A DNA stretch of 64,000 nt from Ecdyonurus torrentis (taxonomy: Eukaryota > Arthropoda > Insecta > Ephemeroptera > Heptageniidae), in assembly GCA_949318235.1 (NCBI GenBank), contig OX439131.1:7959811-8023810 (forward strand), written 5' to 3'. Numbering within the stretch: position 1 is the stretch's first letter; every line of letters begins with the position of its first letter. The notes under the pieces were generated by a model that saw nothing but the letters and a program-made list of their open reading frames with translations, had not been told where the DNA came from and searched no databases. Positions 22,720-35,937 of this stretch are shown one piece after another. The position numbers and the translations under genes are program-made.

Positions 22720-22927
22720 ACAGTCAAGTGCCCTTCTTTTAAACAATTTTATGCTGTTATAAAGATTCAAAACATTACCTTATTAATTGGCGTAAAAACT
22801 AGCTAACTAAGATTATATATAACAAAATGTTTATAACTGTTTAATGTTACTTACTCTGATATATCTTTTAATTACATTCTTAAAAGAATAATGGAATGAT
22901 TTTATTCAATTTATGATAAAATTTTAG

Positions 22928-22965
<38 letters not shown>

Positions 22966-25900
22966 AAACCATTTTAACTTTTACAGTCTTGCACTTTATA
23001 CAGGACTGCGATTATTTACCATTTAAATCCAGCGCGTATTTTTCTCATAAGAATAACATTGAAAATTTAGACATTTAGTGTGAGTTTTTAACTAAGCCTG
23101 TGTACCATTACTCATTCAAGATTTTTTTGTTAACTTTTTAAAACTTTTTTAAAAACATATATAATTTTTTTAGGAGCCTTTGCCCGAAGCAGCCCACGCT
23201 GCAGGAGGTCACACTAAACTGGGATGGATTCAGGGAGTCCTAATATCTGTAGCTCTCAATATCTGGGGTGTGATGTTGTTTCTACGTGTCTCATGGATTG
23301 TCGGCCAAGCTGGAGTAGGTGAGGAAAATTAAGTTTCCGCTCTCAGGGTTGCAATTTTGCATGCTTTTGTTATAATGAGGGGAAGTGAGCCAAATACTAA
23401 ATGATGTAATAAAAACTATTAAAATATGTAAATAATAATAATACTAATAATGATAATAAATCGCTATAAATCAATAAATTGTATTTAATTTATTTGATTT
23501 GATTTGCGTTTAACGGACGCGAAAAGTATTTTATTATATAGTATTTCCATTACGGAAATAAAACCAATAGTTATAATTTAAAATTTGCTTTTTCAGGATT
23601 ATCCCTTGTTATTATCTCAATCGCTGCATTCGTATGTACGGTAACTACGTTATCTCTATCAGCCATCAGTACAAACGGTCAGATCAAAGGAGGTAAGTTT
23701 TTTCAAGTAATATTAATAGTATCAGTTTGCATTAATATTGCTCTTGATTGTCAGGTGGTATATACTATATCATCTCAAGATCCCTTGGACCTGAGTTTGG
23801 AGCTTCAGTCGGCGTGGTTTTTGCTTTCGCTAACACTGTCTCAGCATCCATGAACACTATCGGTTTCTGTGACTCACTGAACAGCTTATTAAAATCTGCT
23901 GGTTATAAAATCATAGACAATAGTGTAAATGATACACGTATTATTGGAACCTTTACACTCGTTATTTTAATTGTAATTTGCGCGGTTGGAATGGATTACG
24001 AGATAATTGTAAGTATACAAGCAAATTAAATATTTTGTTTATTTTTTTAAATGTTCTACTATTTATTAGTATTTATTTAGTTTTCAATTGGTTAATCACG
24101 CGTCAAATTTGTAAAATTTTAATTCCACTATTATCATATTTATCATTAATGATTTATACTAATAATTATATAATTAATCTGAAAAAAAAAATTGCATCAC
24201 ATTTATTACGAAAGATTATAAATTTTTGCATTAATTATTTTTATTCTCATTTTATATTGTACTTAATATTTTTGTATTATTTCTTTTGATAGGCTCAAGA
24301 TGTGTTTGCAGTCGTAATCATAGCTGCTATAATTGATTACGTTGTTGGAGTTTTTATTGGACCTTTGAGTGATACACAGATTTCGCAAGGTTTTGTAGGA
24401 TTGGGTGGTACGTATAGTTTAGTTAGTTGTAATAAATTAAGGGAGTATATACGTATAGGCTGCATCTCACAAACTGAACGGTTGCGAAATATATAAAATT
24501 AACATGAAGTAAAGATGGAATGGTACTTAAAAATTCTAGTGATGTAGAAAACATGATAACACGATCAAATAATTAAGTTAGTAATGCTGTTCGTAAACCC
24601 TGTTCTCTTGCACCAAAAAATGCGCATTCCATTTGATTAACCATAGCTGATCGTCATTTAAGAGAACAGAGTTTACGAACAGCATTAGACTATACTTTAT
24701 TAAAGATAACACGTAAAATGTGAAAAATGAAACTTTAGCGCCAACTTTTTATATCAGATTAGAAACTTTTTTTTACATTAAAAATATTACTAAAACTTTT
24801 CTTTTGGAACAGAATACATTTTTTAATTTCATTAAATTATAGTATTATAAAATATAGTTTTGTTCGATATAAATAAAGGAGAAACAAGTTTGGTATGAAT
24901 ATAAGGTTCCCCTATTGGCTGTCACTCTAAGTCGGTCTACTGCCTTAAGAGGAAAATTTTCATAGTAATTATAATAATAATATGTTTTTGTTGACAGTAT
25001 CTGTATACGCTGCAAATTGGGCACCACAATTTCAGTTCAGCGAAGGAATGGATCAAAACTTCTTTACGACATTCTCTATTTTCTTCACTTCAGTAACTGG
25101 AGTCCAAGCAGGAGCAAACATTTCCGGAGATCTCAAGGTAGTTTTGATTTCTTAATGACAATAGTTAATTCAATGAGAGGAAATTGTCGTTAAAAAATCA
25201 ATAATAAACCATATTGTATCGCAAAAAAAAAAAAAAAAAAAAAAAAACTATTAAAATATTAGACTGAGCTATTTTAATACAACATGTTGTATTCGTGGGG
25301 CTATCTGCTAATTTTGTAAAAAAAGGCTCATCACTAAAACACCATAATGTTTTCTTTGTAAAGCATTACATTTTCTTTTAAGTGTACTGTATATTATATA
25401 AAAAATAGATGCGTATTTCACTGGTTCATTTTCTTGACCATTAGGACCCTGAGAGCGCAATCCCTAAAGGAACATTGTTGGCCATCTTAGTAACAATGTT
25501 ATCGTATTATCTTTTTGTACTTCTCGTGGGAGGAGGGCAATTAAGAGCTGCCAGTGGTATTGTGGCGGAGGTTGCTGATGGAAGTTTTAAGAATTGTACG
25601 TACAGAGCGTGTGCGTATGGACTGCAGTACGACTATTCAGTAAGTAACATTAATTATATTTTATTTATTTATTCAATTAATTATTATTCTTATATTTGAC
25701 GTAGGTGATGCAGCTGATGGCAATCTGGGGACCGTGGATTTACGCTGGATGCTTTGCCGCAACTCTTTCCACTGCCATGACTAATTTGTTATCAGTGCCT
25801 CGCCTAATCCAAGCTCTTGGGTACGACCAGATCTATCCTGGAGTCATCTTCTTCTCTAAAGGATATGGTGCTCATGGTGAACCTTATCGTGGATATGTTC

Positions 25901-28900
25901 TTACTTTTCTTGTAGCAGAGGCTTTTGTACTTATTGGTAAGTCTAGCTCTTTTGTCATTCTAAAGTTTATCAATTTGAACTCGTGATAAAATAAAAGCTT
26001 CGTTTTGGAAATGCAAGAAAACGAAAAATTGTAACGTTTTAAATTTTTAGCCAACCTAAACGCCATTGCAAACCTGGTGTCCAATTTCTACCTGGCTGCT
26101 TATGCTTTCATCAATTTCTGTACATTTCACGCCGCTTTAATACAGCCTCTTGGTTGGAGACCGAGTTTTAAGGTAAAAATCAAGTAAATCTAATTTCATA
26201 CGTAAGTTTTGATGTAATTAAAAATCGTTGCAGTACTACAACAAATGGCTTAGCTTATCAATGGGCTTCATCTGCGTTGGTATAATGTTCCTTATTGACT
26301 GGGTCATGGCCCTCATCACCTGGGCCATCATTGCGGGACTCTACCTCATCGTGCTCTACCGCAGACCTGGTAAGTCACTGAACATGTAGGCAACGTGCGC
26401 CTTATGCGAGCATCAAAAGTTGCATACCTTGCAGGCGTATCATTGCTCTTTTATTGCAACAATATTTTGTTTTTGATGGTAATAGTTATGAAATCAATTT
26501 TATGAAGAATACAAAAAAGTTATACCAAACAATTTTAACTTTAAAAAAAGTGCTAATAAATTTTTATTGAACTGCATTATTATTATTATTTTTATTTTTT
26601 TATTTTTTTGCTTGACATATTATGTTATCATGCTGCATCCATCCCAGTCCCAGTCAAGACATTGTCTTATCGACAGGTAAGGACTTTCCAATAAATAGAA
26701 AAGCACACATGGGCCGGCCACGGCCTAAGTACACAGCCCGACATTCGCCATGACAGCCTAGAGAAACCTTGACAACATCTAGGCAGGCTGGTCGGTGCAA
26801 TCACATCGATCATGCACCTCCCGAATATTGTGCGTCGTCATGGAATGCATGTAAACATGCATCGTGCAACGTGTTGTGCTCTCACACTTCACGTACGCAT
26901 CCAGCAGTGGCTTGAACCTATAATCGTTGAGGAGTAAACAGTTACGAGTCAGCAGCCTTCACCACTTGGCTATACATGCACAACTAATGTATAACAAGAG
27001 AAATGCAATTAATAATAATAATAATAATAATTCCAGACGTGAACTGGGGATCATCTACTCAGGCGCAGACTTACAACACGACACTAAGTGCTGTCTATCA
27101 TCTGGGTAGCATTTCTGACCACGTCAAGAACTATAGGCCACAGATTCTTGTGTTGGCGGGTCATCCCTCTTTCCGTCCCGCACTCATGGACTTTGCAAAC
27201 CTCATCACAAAGAACAGTTCCCTCCTCATGTGTGGACACGTCTCCAAGGTATAAACACTTCATTTTCAATGTGCACACAGTGTATACAGTGTATACATGT
27301 ATACATATCGTTTCACATATATATATTTTTTTTATTTATGTATTGTCATTGTCTTGGAAATAATATTTTTATTCTTTCGCAGCAACCACTCACTCACAGT
27401 CAACGTATAGAACTGACCGCGAGTGCAAATCAATGGTTTCATGATCAAAAGATGAGGGGTTTCTTTACTGTTGTGGATGGCTTATCATTGGAACAAGGCA
27501 CAAAAGCTCTAGTACAAGCCTCAGGCATAGGGAAACTCAAACCAAATATTTTACTTCTGGGGTACAAAAGTGATTGGCAAGAGACTACAGACGATGATTT
27601 GGTGGATTATTTCGAATTATTACAGTAAGTGCAAGTTTATTCTTTGTAAAGACGCTGTAAAATAAATTTTGTATCTATTCTTATGGACATGAGATGCATT
27701 CAAATGGAAAATTTCTTAACTTATCTTCCATGCAAGTTATAAAGTAATATAATAAAATTTTATGTCACAATAATGTCTATTATACATAGTATTATTTTTT
27801 ACACATTATTATCTAATACATCAAAAATTTAAAACTTTTTCATAAATAGAATTGGTAAATGTAATAGATATAGTATACAAATAAGATTTTTTTTTTCAGT
27901 GATGCATTCACAAATCGCTTGGCTCTAGTTATTGTACGCCTGAAGGGAGGTTTTGATTATTCACGTAACGCACGTAATGGCGTTGTTAACGTCCTAGCTG
28001 GTGTTCCTCGCACTGCTGAACCTGATAACTGTTTTGTAAATCTCGGTAAGACTATCAAAATGAGTTGTTGTTTTTTCTGAATTATAATTATTAAAAAAAA
28101 TGTATCATTAGGTTTTGAAGGTGACGCAGAACCGCAAGATACTCCTAAACTGCATCGATATATGGTCTCTGGACTCGACAATTTGAAATTTGGGAACAAA
28201 AAGAAAAATAAAGTGCCTTCATACGTCAGTATGTACCGGTGAGTAATATGACTTCAACATTATAAATATTAGACAGTAAATTTAATTGTTTATTAATCCT
28301 ATAGTTTTTGTTATTATACTCGTGTTAGTTAATACTTTAAATATTTTTTTAGCGGTTTGGAAGGTGAGCCTTTGCCAGACAGTATCATGCAAAACATGTC
28401 TGTGTTCCAAAGAAAACAAACTTCAGGAACGCTGGATGTATGGTGGTTATATGACGATGGAGGTACGTTAGATTTATATATATTACGTAAATTGTCGTAT
28501 TTATATAATATTTATGTATGTTGTAGGTCTCACACTCTTACTCCCTTACATTATGTCAACTAGAAAGAAATGGTCCAATTGTAAACTGAGGATATTTGCT
28601 CTAGCAAATAAAAAAGACGAACTCGAAGTCGAGGAGAGAAAGTAAGTTTTTTTTATTATTATTTTTTTTTATCAGTGATATTATGAAATGTCATCACACA
28701 CCGTTATTGTGTGCAAGATATCATGCAAATGTGTACTTAAACAAATAATCTAAGACAAACACTTTTTGTTTGTTAGAATCATATGAAAATATTATTTGTA
28801 AGATTCAAAAATTTGTACACTTAAAATGCAGCTCGTACATGATTGTGTAAAATTGTCACATAAACATTTTTCCACAAATACATACGTTTGATGTAAAAAG

Positions 28901-29383
28901 GATCATCTGTGATCTGTGACAATTTTCACGCAGAATCTATGAAGCAAAAAACAATATTCAATATCCTTTATTGAATTTAATATAGAGTTGCATAAAGTAA
29001 TATTATCAGACTTAAAATATTTATTTATATTATTAGACATGGGACATTGGTAGTTTACAGTAACATTACTGACATTACACATACATCAATGACAAATGTT
29101 GATCAATCAATGTCATAAATTCAATAGAATTTCAATTTACAATAAAATTGAATTCATTAAAACAATAATTAATATAATATGTCCTGTAAATCTCACGGAA
29201 CAATAGTCTAGATGAGTACGTACAACAAGTTTGCTTGCATGAAATCATCATGATTTAAAACCATTAAATTTTTATCCAACCAAATTTATGCTCCATGCAT
29301 GGTCTCATGCCCCATCCTCCCCATTTAACAGGCTAATAGACTGATACAAATTACAATTATATTATTTAACATAAAAAATATTA

Positions 29384-29459
<76 letters not shown>

Positions 29460-32400
29460 GTTATAAAGATTTTATTTTAATATAAATTACAATCATTCCT
29501 ACTGAATGTTTCACTTAAAGGCATAGAAAACATAGCAAAATTGTTGTGTACTGATAGTTGATATCCAAATATACCTGAAAATCAACATTGATTGGGCCTC
29601 AGTCGTTGATTTCTAATTTATTTTGCTTATTTTTGATTTCCCTGTAATGGCGGCTCCTGTATATGACGTCACAGCCCGACTGGGTCATTCTGCAATATGC
29701 CGCGAAAAAGTTTGAAACTTTTTCATGAGAAATTTTTTATTTTTTGTTTTTGCCGATACAAAAACGTTTGCACACAATAAAAACTAAACTAAATTTATTT
29801 CTTTACGAATGCACTTGTTATCTAAAAGTAATTAGAGTAATTTAAAGAAACGAAGAAGAAGAAAAACACAAAATTTAAAGCTGCGCTGCACCGCACTTGA
29901 ACATGAATCGCTTGGATAAGTAATTATCGTGTACCGCAGTTGCCGATCAACATAAACCCGTGCACAGGCAGAGGTGGTTGCTTCTAGCCTACTAGCCTGC
30001 TTCTAGCTTTGACCTCCCCTCCCCTCCCCCTGGGTTTGCTCCTTTTGCTCTCGCGCCGCTGTCGCTGCTCGGTCTTTTCCCTTCTGGCGAACAGTATAGC
30101 TCCTGCCCGCCGCGATGATTTCTTTGAGTGAGATGAGCTGGAGCGGAGCACGAGTAGAGTCGAGTAGTGTGTATAGGGAAATACACTCGGTCGCATCCTC
30201 CCCCATCCCCCAAACCTCTCTTCGTATAAGTCAGCTGCAAACATCGCGCGCAATGTAGTATTTTGCTCACGATTTTGATGTCCCGCCCGATAAAGTTTTG
30301 CTATAGGGTGTCTGCGGATGACGTCATATTCATTGCGCATGGGGGCCATACTGGAGTATTGAACAACATTTGAGTCTTACACATTGCTGAGCATAGGATA
30401 AAGTTCGATTTTTTTTCTTTCTTTTTACTATATATGAAGAAGTTTCAAGAAGTTTTTAACAATAAAAACGAAAAGTAACGTCAGGTTTACTATTTTGCAC
30501 AAAATCTACACTGCGACGAATTGACGTCATATATACATAATGTTTATAATTTACGCAAATATAACAAAATCTCTCGATTGATATATTATAGCGAACTTAG
30601 ATATCGAAGTAATTTCTCCGATCCCGCAAAAATTTCATTATAACGTGTTTTTTTATGCTGTTTTTTATGTAATTTTTGCGGGATTGGAGAAATTACTTCG
30701 ATATCTAAGTTCGCTATAATATATCAATCGAGAGATTTTGTTATATTTGCGTAAATTACAAACATTATGTATATATGACGTCAATTTGTCGCAGTGTAGA
30801 TTTTGTGCAAAATAGTAAACCTGACGTTACTTTTCGTTTTTATTGTTAAAAACTTCTTGAAACTTCTTCATATATAGTAAAAAGAAAGAAAAAAAAATCG
30901 AACTTTATCCTATGCTCAGCAATGTGTAAGACTCAAATGTTGTTCAATACTCCAGTATGGCCCCCATGCGCAATGAATATGACGTCATCCGCAGACACCC
31001 TATAGCAAAACTTTATCGGGCGGGACATCAAAATCGTGAGCAATACTACATTGCGCGCGATGTTTGCAGCTGACTTATACGAAGAGAGGTTTGGGGGATG
31101 GGGGAGGATGCGACCGAGTGTATTTCCCTATACACACTACTCGACTCTACTCGTGCTCCGCTCCAGCTCATCTCACTCAAAGAAATCATCGCGGCGGGCA
31201 GGAGCTATACTGTTCGCCAGAAGGGAAAAGACCGAGCAGCGACAGCGGCGCGAGAGCAAAAGGAGCAAACCCAGGGGGAGGGGAGGGGAGGTCAAAGCTA
31301 GAAGCAGGCTAGTAGGCTAGAAGCAACCACCTCTGCCTGTGCACGGGTTTATGTTGATCGGCAACTGCGGTACACGATAATTACTTATCCAAGCGATTCA
31401 TGTTCAAGTGCGGTGCAGCGCAGCTTTAAATTTTGTGTTTTTCTTCTTCTTCGTTTCTTTAAATTACTCTAATTACTTTTAGATAACAAGTGCATTCGTA
31501 AAGAAATAAATTTAGTTTAGTTTTTATTGTGTGCAAACGTTTTTGTATCGGCAAAAACAAAAAATAAAAAATTTCTCATGAAAAAGTTTCAAACTTTTTC
31601 GCGGCATATTGCAGAATGACCCAGTCGGGCTGTGACGTCATATACAGGAGCCGCCATTACAGGGAAATCAAAAATGAGCAAAATAAATTAGAAATCAACG
31701 ACTGAGGCCCAATCAATGTTGATTTTCAGGTATGTTTGGATATCAACTATCAGTACACAACAATTTTGCTATGTTTTCTATGCCTTTAATATTTTTTGTC
31801 TGCTCTGCACTCAATAGCATCGCAAGCTTACTGTCCAAATTCCGTATTGATTATTCAAATATCACAATGGTGAACAACGTTAGTGAGAAGCCTTCACGTC
31901 AAACCATTCATTTCTTCGAGGATTTGATTCAGCCATTCAAGGAACTGCCAGAGGAGAAGACCAATAGAGGTAAATTATTTAATTATTTTAATAAAGAAGC
32001 TTGACCGTTTTCATTATTATTAAAATATGTCATATGTTTTTCTAGATTGCATTGTTTCGGAATCGGAGCTTTTATCATTCCATAGTAAGACGGAGAGACA
32101 ATTGCGCCTACGTGAGCTTCTGTTGCAACATTCTAGAGACGCAAACATGATTGTGATGTAAGTATATATCTCATTAGAAATAGCAGTGTTTTTCTTTAAA
32201 GTAAATCAGGAAGTTAAAGTTTGAAGACTTCTTTACAATAGGTCATAAAAATATGTTAGCAAACACAATTATCATTTATCATATTACAAAATATTTCCAA
32301 GGAATATTTTTTAACACTAAATCTTTATTATATATCCTAGTGTTCTTTAATGAATGCTAGTTCATACCATATACTGTATAATAATATAAAGGTAAGAGAG

Positions 32401-32681
32401 AGAGAGAGAGAGAGATTATTATAATGATGTGAGAGCAGTCTACTTTTGAAATCGCATAAAAATGACAACATGCGGAGCAAACAGAAATTAATGAGAAGTT
32501 AGGTATAATTAAATGACCAACACATTCTTGTAATTTTTCCCTCAGGACGCTGCCTGTGCCACGCAAAGGTGTAGTGTCCGCGCCGCTGTATATGGCGTGG
32601 CTAGAGGTTCTCACCAGGGATATGCCTCCCTTCTTACTCGTCAGAGGAAACCAATCCTCCGTCCTCACATTCTACTCGTAA
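22218..32681 (+). CDS. Gene C: SLC12 NKCC/NCC-type cotransporter, complete, K+ site altered
   Basis: Exons: 22218-22448, 23174-23318, 23597-23692, 23755-24008, 24293-24407, 24998-25137, 25445-25639, 25705-25936, 26051-26172, 26234-26369, 27037-27248, 27383-27624, 27900-28045, 28112-28238, 28353-28462, 28527-28641, 31818-31969, 32046-32157, 32546-32681. The total is 1005 residues plus stop, in frame throughout. The N terminus has RFDV (residues 4-7) and [12 protein letters not shown]...[12 protein letters not shown]3 has Asn191 in ASMNTIGF in place of the NKCC Tyr. TM6 reads [16 protein letters not shown], so the usual Pro is Thr311 and a hydrophobic position is Gln317. TM8 reads FAATLSTA. The extracellular loop has NCT. 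The C terminus ends [12 protein letters not shown]. Same intron positions as B. Intron 16 carries a fold-back transposon. An AATAAA lies at 33143-33148. It is probably a functional membrane cotransporter; its ion selectivity is inference. Confidence 0.93.
22931..22963. repeat. Poly(T) tract
   Basis: Thirty-three consecutive T in gene C intron 1. Confidence 0.95.
24441..24944. mobile_element. TTAA-flanked MITE, copy 1 (Kolobok-like?), with nested MITE
   Basis: TTAA occurs at 24437-24440 and 24945-24948. The ends, GGGAGTA and TACTGCC, are imperfect inverse copies. The body is similar to 45229-45642, including TAAAGATG.AATG.TACTTAAAA. A smaller MITE (24584-24685) is inserted within it. TTAA duplication occurs in piggyBac and Kolobok; termini beginning GG fit Kolobok better. 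It lies in gene C intron 5. Confidence 0.7.
24584..24685. mobile_element. 102-bp TA-flanked MITE nested in a TTAA MITE
   Basis: Inverted ends are ATGCTGTTCGTAAAC and GTTTACGAACAGCAT, with TA at 24582-24583 and 24686-24687. The related copy at 45229-45642 lacks it, so that copy shows an approximate empty site. Confidence 0.8.
26646..26674 (+). pseudogene. Possible relic of an exon-12-like fragment in gene C intron 10
   Basis: A short stretch encoding VKTLSYRQ and followed by a good donor (CAG|GTAAGG) resembles the start of gene B exon 12, which encodes KTLSYRDR. It lies before exon 11, out of gene order, and the intron phase does not allow inclusion between exons 10 and 11 (an exon ending here is phase 0, exon 11 needs phase 1). 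The match is short and could be chance. Confidence 0.3.
26690..26990. other. Unidentified GC-richer block in gene C intron 10
   Basis: About 300 bp with more balanced base composition than the surrounding intron, including GGCCGGCCACGGCC. No gene or inverted repeat was recognised; it may be an old repeat. Confidence 0.35.
29387..29455. repeat. (TA)n microsatellite
   Basis: About 69 bp in gene C intron 16, just before the fold-back element. Confidence 0.95.
29519..31785. mobile_element. 2267-bp fold-back transposon with TTAA duplication (Kolobok-like?)
   Basis: The left arm (29519-30634) and right arm (30671-31785) are near-perfect inverse copies of about 1115 bp separated by a 36-bp spacer. 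The ends are AGGCATAG and CTATGCCT, flanked by TTAA at 29515-29518 and 31786-31789. TTAA plus termini of the form RRG match the described Kolobok superfamily rather than piggyBac, whose ends start with C. Each arm holds a GC-rich segment and three TGACGTCA palindromes. Open frames in the arms are not conserved between arms: a 2-bp difference near 30270/31040 breaks one. It is therefore probably non-autonomous and lies in gene C intron 16. Confidence 0.88.
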
Positions 32682-35600
32682 ACAATGCAACCGAGAATCT
32701 AGCTGGCCTAGATTTTGTTCATACATCAGAGCTTCGTGTATCTTGTTGATCTCCAGAAGGGCACTTTTTATTAGCAACGACTGAAGCGAAAACAGGAAAA
32801 TATTTTCTCAGATTGATTTAAGCACAAAAATCAGAGAAAAAGGTCAAATTATGTTTCATAATTCATTTGTATATAGATGGCCACTTTTTCGTCTATAGTA
32901 ATCAAATATACTATTATTGATGCGTCGTTAAAGTATTTCTTTTATAACGGATATATTTTTGGGAAAAAAAATGCTATTAATTTAAATTGATTGTTCACTT
33001 GCGCACTAATTTTTAAGTTGAATATTTTTATCTACAAACTAAAATATTTTTTTTCACAACAACTTTTCTTAATTTTCTCAGAAAATTTTGTAACTTGAAA
33101 TTTTGCAAGTGTTTTAATCAACAAAATATAGTTCCTAAAAAAAATAAATGTTTTTATTGTTTTTAACGTTCCCCCGTCGACTTAATGGTAAACACTTTCA
33201 ACGTCATTTTTAGATATGTAAGTTTTTCTTATCTTCTAAAACAACGAAAAAAAATAATACACTTTTTAACACCTTTAAACTGACTTTTTCTGCAATCTCT
33301 ATATTACGATAGAAACTTATCTCATAGGAAATTCAATTCATTTACTAATTTCCATACGTATATTTAAAATATTATCTGTATACGTTTTAAAAATTATAAT
33401 GTATTATTTTTTCTTGTTATGTATCCTAAATCCTAATATATTGTATGCTTTTGATATATAAGTATTGTAAATATAATAAATATAAGTTTAACCTATAATA
33501 ACTTCCTTGCAGTCTTTTTCATTCGGCAACACCTAAACAAACATTTTTATAAGTATTTTCATGTATCATATTTGATAATATATAAACAATTTATATAATA
33601 TTATGCATAAGTTTTGACGCTATACATACTATGTGTATGTATAAGCTTGTCTCTTTTAAAAAATTATGTTAGGGTCTTTTTGTAAAGCGGACAGTAATTT
33701 GTGTGAATGAGATGGCGAGAGATAGAGAGAAAAAAAGAGAGAGTGACGCGCGAAGTCAAAGTTAATGCGGTAGTTTGTACCGCGAATCACGTTTTGCAGC
33801 ATCCTCAAGCCGTGACCGTGACATCACTTACGTTTATCTAATCTCGAGGGGGGAAGTCATTCAAATAATATGTAACAATATATAAGCTGGTTAATATCTA
33901 AGTTGATGGTCAAGAATTATATTTTTTTGCTTATATACTTTCATTTGAGTTAAATATATTTTTTATATAAAAGTTTAATAGGTCTAATTTACCCTGTGAT
34001 CCAAATGTTTTTTCCGTACGATTTACTTTAATTTACTGGTTACTTAATAAAATGATTTAAATATCCCGGACTTTTCCTGACCACCTGCATCATATAAAAT
34101 AGATTAAGGCTCTCTGCAGGAGGGCTGTCTAAATTAGCAAATATACTTAATAAAAATTAATTAAGAAAAATGGAGAGGATATTAGAAAGCACAGTATGAA
34201 ATACGTTATAAAGACCACGATATACATATCGTGAAAAAAAAGAAGAAAAAGTTGCGTAAGAAAACAATTTATTGTAAACATATATAATAATAACGAAATA
34301 TAAATATATGATTTGTAGATTGAAGATTGGTGAATAAGTAAAAAAAAAAAATTAAAAGTTATTCATTCTGCAATTAATCTTTTTTGAGGTATATGATTAC
34401 AACAAATTAATGAAAGAGATAAAAACATTTAACTGCAAGGAAAAATCATAAAAGTTAATTGAAAATTGTAATTTAAATAATTAAGATACTCCTCCTCGTT
34501 CGTTATATTTATATACATACACCCGCATCTGTTATACTGCTAAACACACACTCTTTATTTTATATATAATATAATGTAACAAATTGTACTTGAAATATAT
34601 ATATAATTAAAGTGAATTGTTAAATTGCTCAAAAATATAATAGAGAATAAGAGTAAGTAAGTATAAGTATATGCGGCGAAAGTGACGGAGGAGGACAATA
34701 ACCCATAAGTAAACAATCGTGCACCCACTTTATTTTGTCGTCAAGAGTGCAAGTGTGCTCAGGCAAGCAGGCAGGCAAGCAGGCAGAGTCTCGCTCGCTT
34801 ATCAGTATAAAACTTCTCAAGCTCTTTGCATGAATTACAACTCGGGGTTTAGGGAGCGATTCAAATAAAAAAAAAAGTACTGACGTAGCTCTAAAACATC
34901 GTTGACGTCCCTACCGATTTGAACAAACATAATTTTTATTGCCCAACCATCATCCTCAAATACCCGCCTCTACTCTTAATTAGGTCAATATTTCAAATAT
35001 AAAATAAAGAAAACGATATATATTGTATTATATTAACATTATAATTATGTAATATACATAAACGGATAATGAGTTTTTTTTATATAAAGGAAATTCAATT
35101 TAAATTTTAAATTATGCTGCGAATACTGTTATTTTAAAGACGAATATTTTTATTTATGTATAGTTTTTAATTTTCAATTGATATAATTCAGTATTTTGAT
35201 GCACAGTATTTCAATATTTAATATTCCAAAATAAAATATTACATATTATTATACATATATGGAAACTTTTTTTTTCATCCTTAAAAAAAAAGAATAATAA
35301 TAAAAAATAAAAAAAACTTTGAAACTTAGCAAATAATTGTACAAAGCTAAATTTAAATATTTTAATTGATTTAAAGTTCGTAAAGTGATATTGCTTCAAA
35401 ACTAAACTCGATATTTTAAGAATTAATCTTATTAATTCTTTCAATAAAAATATTCACGTATGCTAATTTTTTAATTTAATTATGATTTATTATTGTGTTT
35501 CAAATCAATAAAAATACAAAAATTGAGCTTAAATTTATTTATTTATAGTTTACTGGGAATATAAAAATCAAATTCTTACAATTAATCAGTCTCCTTCAGG

Positions 35601-35937
35601 TGGAATATATATTTTTTAGTATGATATAAAAAGCTGGCACGTATTAAATACACAAAACTTAAAACAAAAATCAAGGATGACTTGTTGCCTATAGCAAACA
35701 TTTATGAAGCTTATATTACCACAAACAGACATAAATGCCAGTATATAATATTTTTATGGTTTACCAAAAATAATAAGCAAAATATTACATTGAAAAAAGA
35801 GACACACTTTAGAAGTATTGTTATTATTATTTCTCTCGTTCAAAACAAACAAATAGAATGAGAATTTGCTGACACACACAAATACATACAGGTATATCAA
35901 AAAGTCACACAAAAAGAAAGGAAGGATATCATTCAAA
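32682..35937. other. C-NAXD spacer with both 3' ends
   Basis: Convergent 3' ends of gene C (+) and NAXD (-). AATAAA for gene C lies at 33143-33148; AATAAA on the - strand lies at 35534-35539. A block near 33700-33860 with short purine repeats and CG-containing sequence, and another near 34680-34900, were not identified. No other gene seen. Confidence 0.6.

Noticed and set aside
29984..31320. Mirrored open frames of about 94-121 codons in the fold-back arms
   Set aside because: Composition-driven, and the two arms differ by a 2-bp indel that changes the frame, so no selection for coding is seen.
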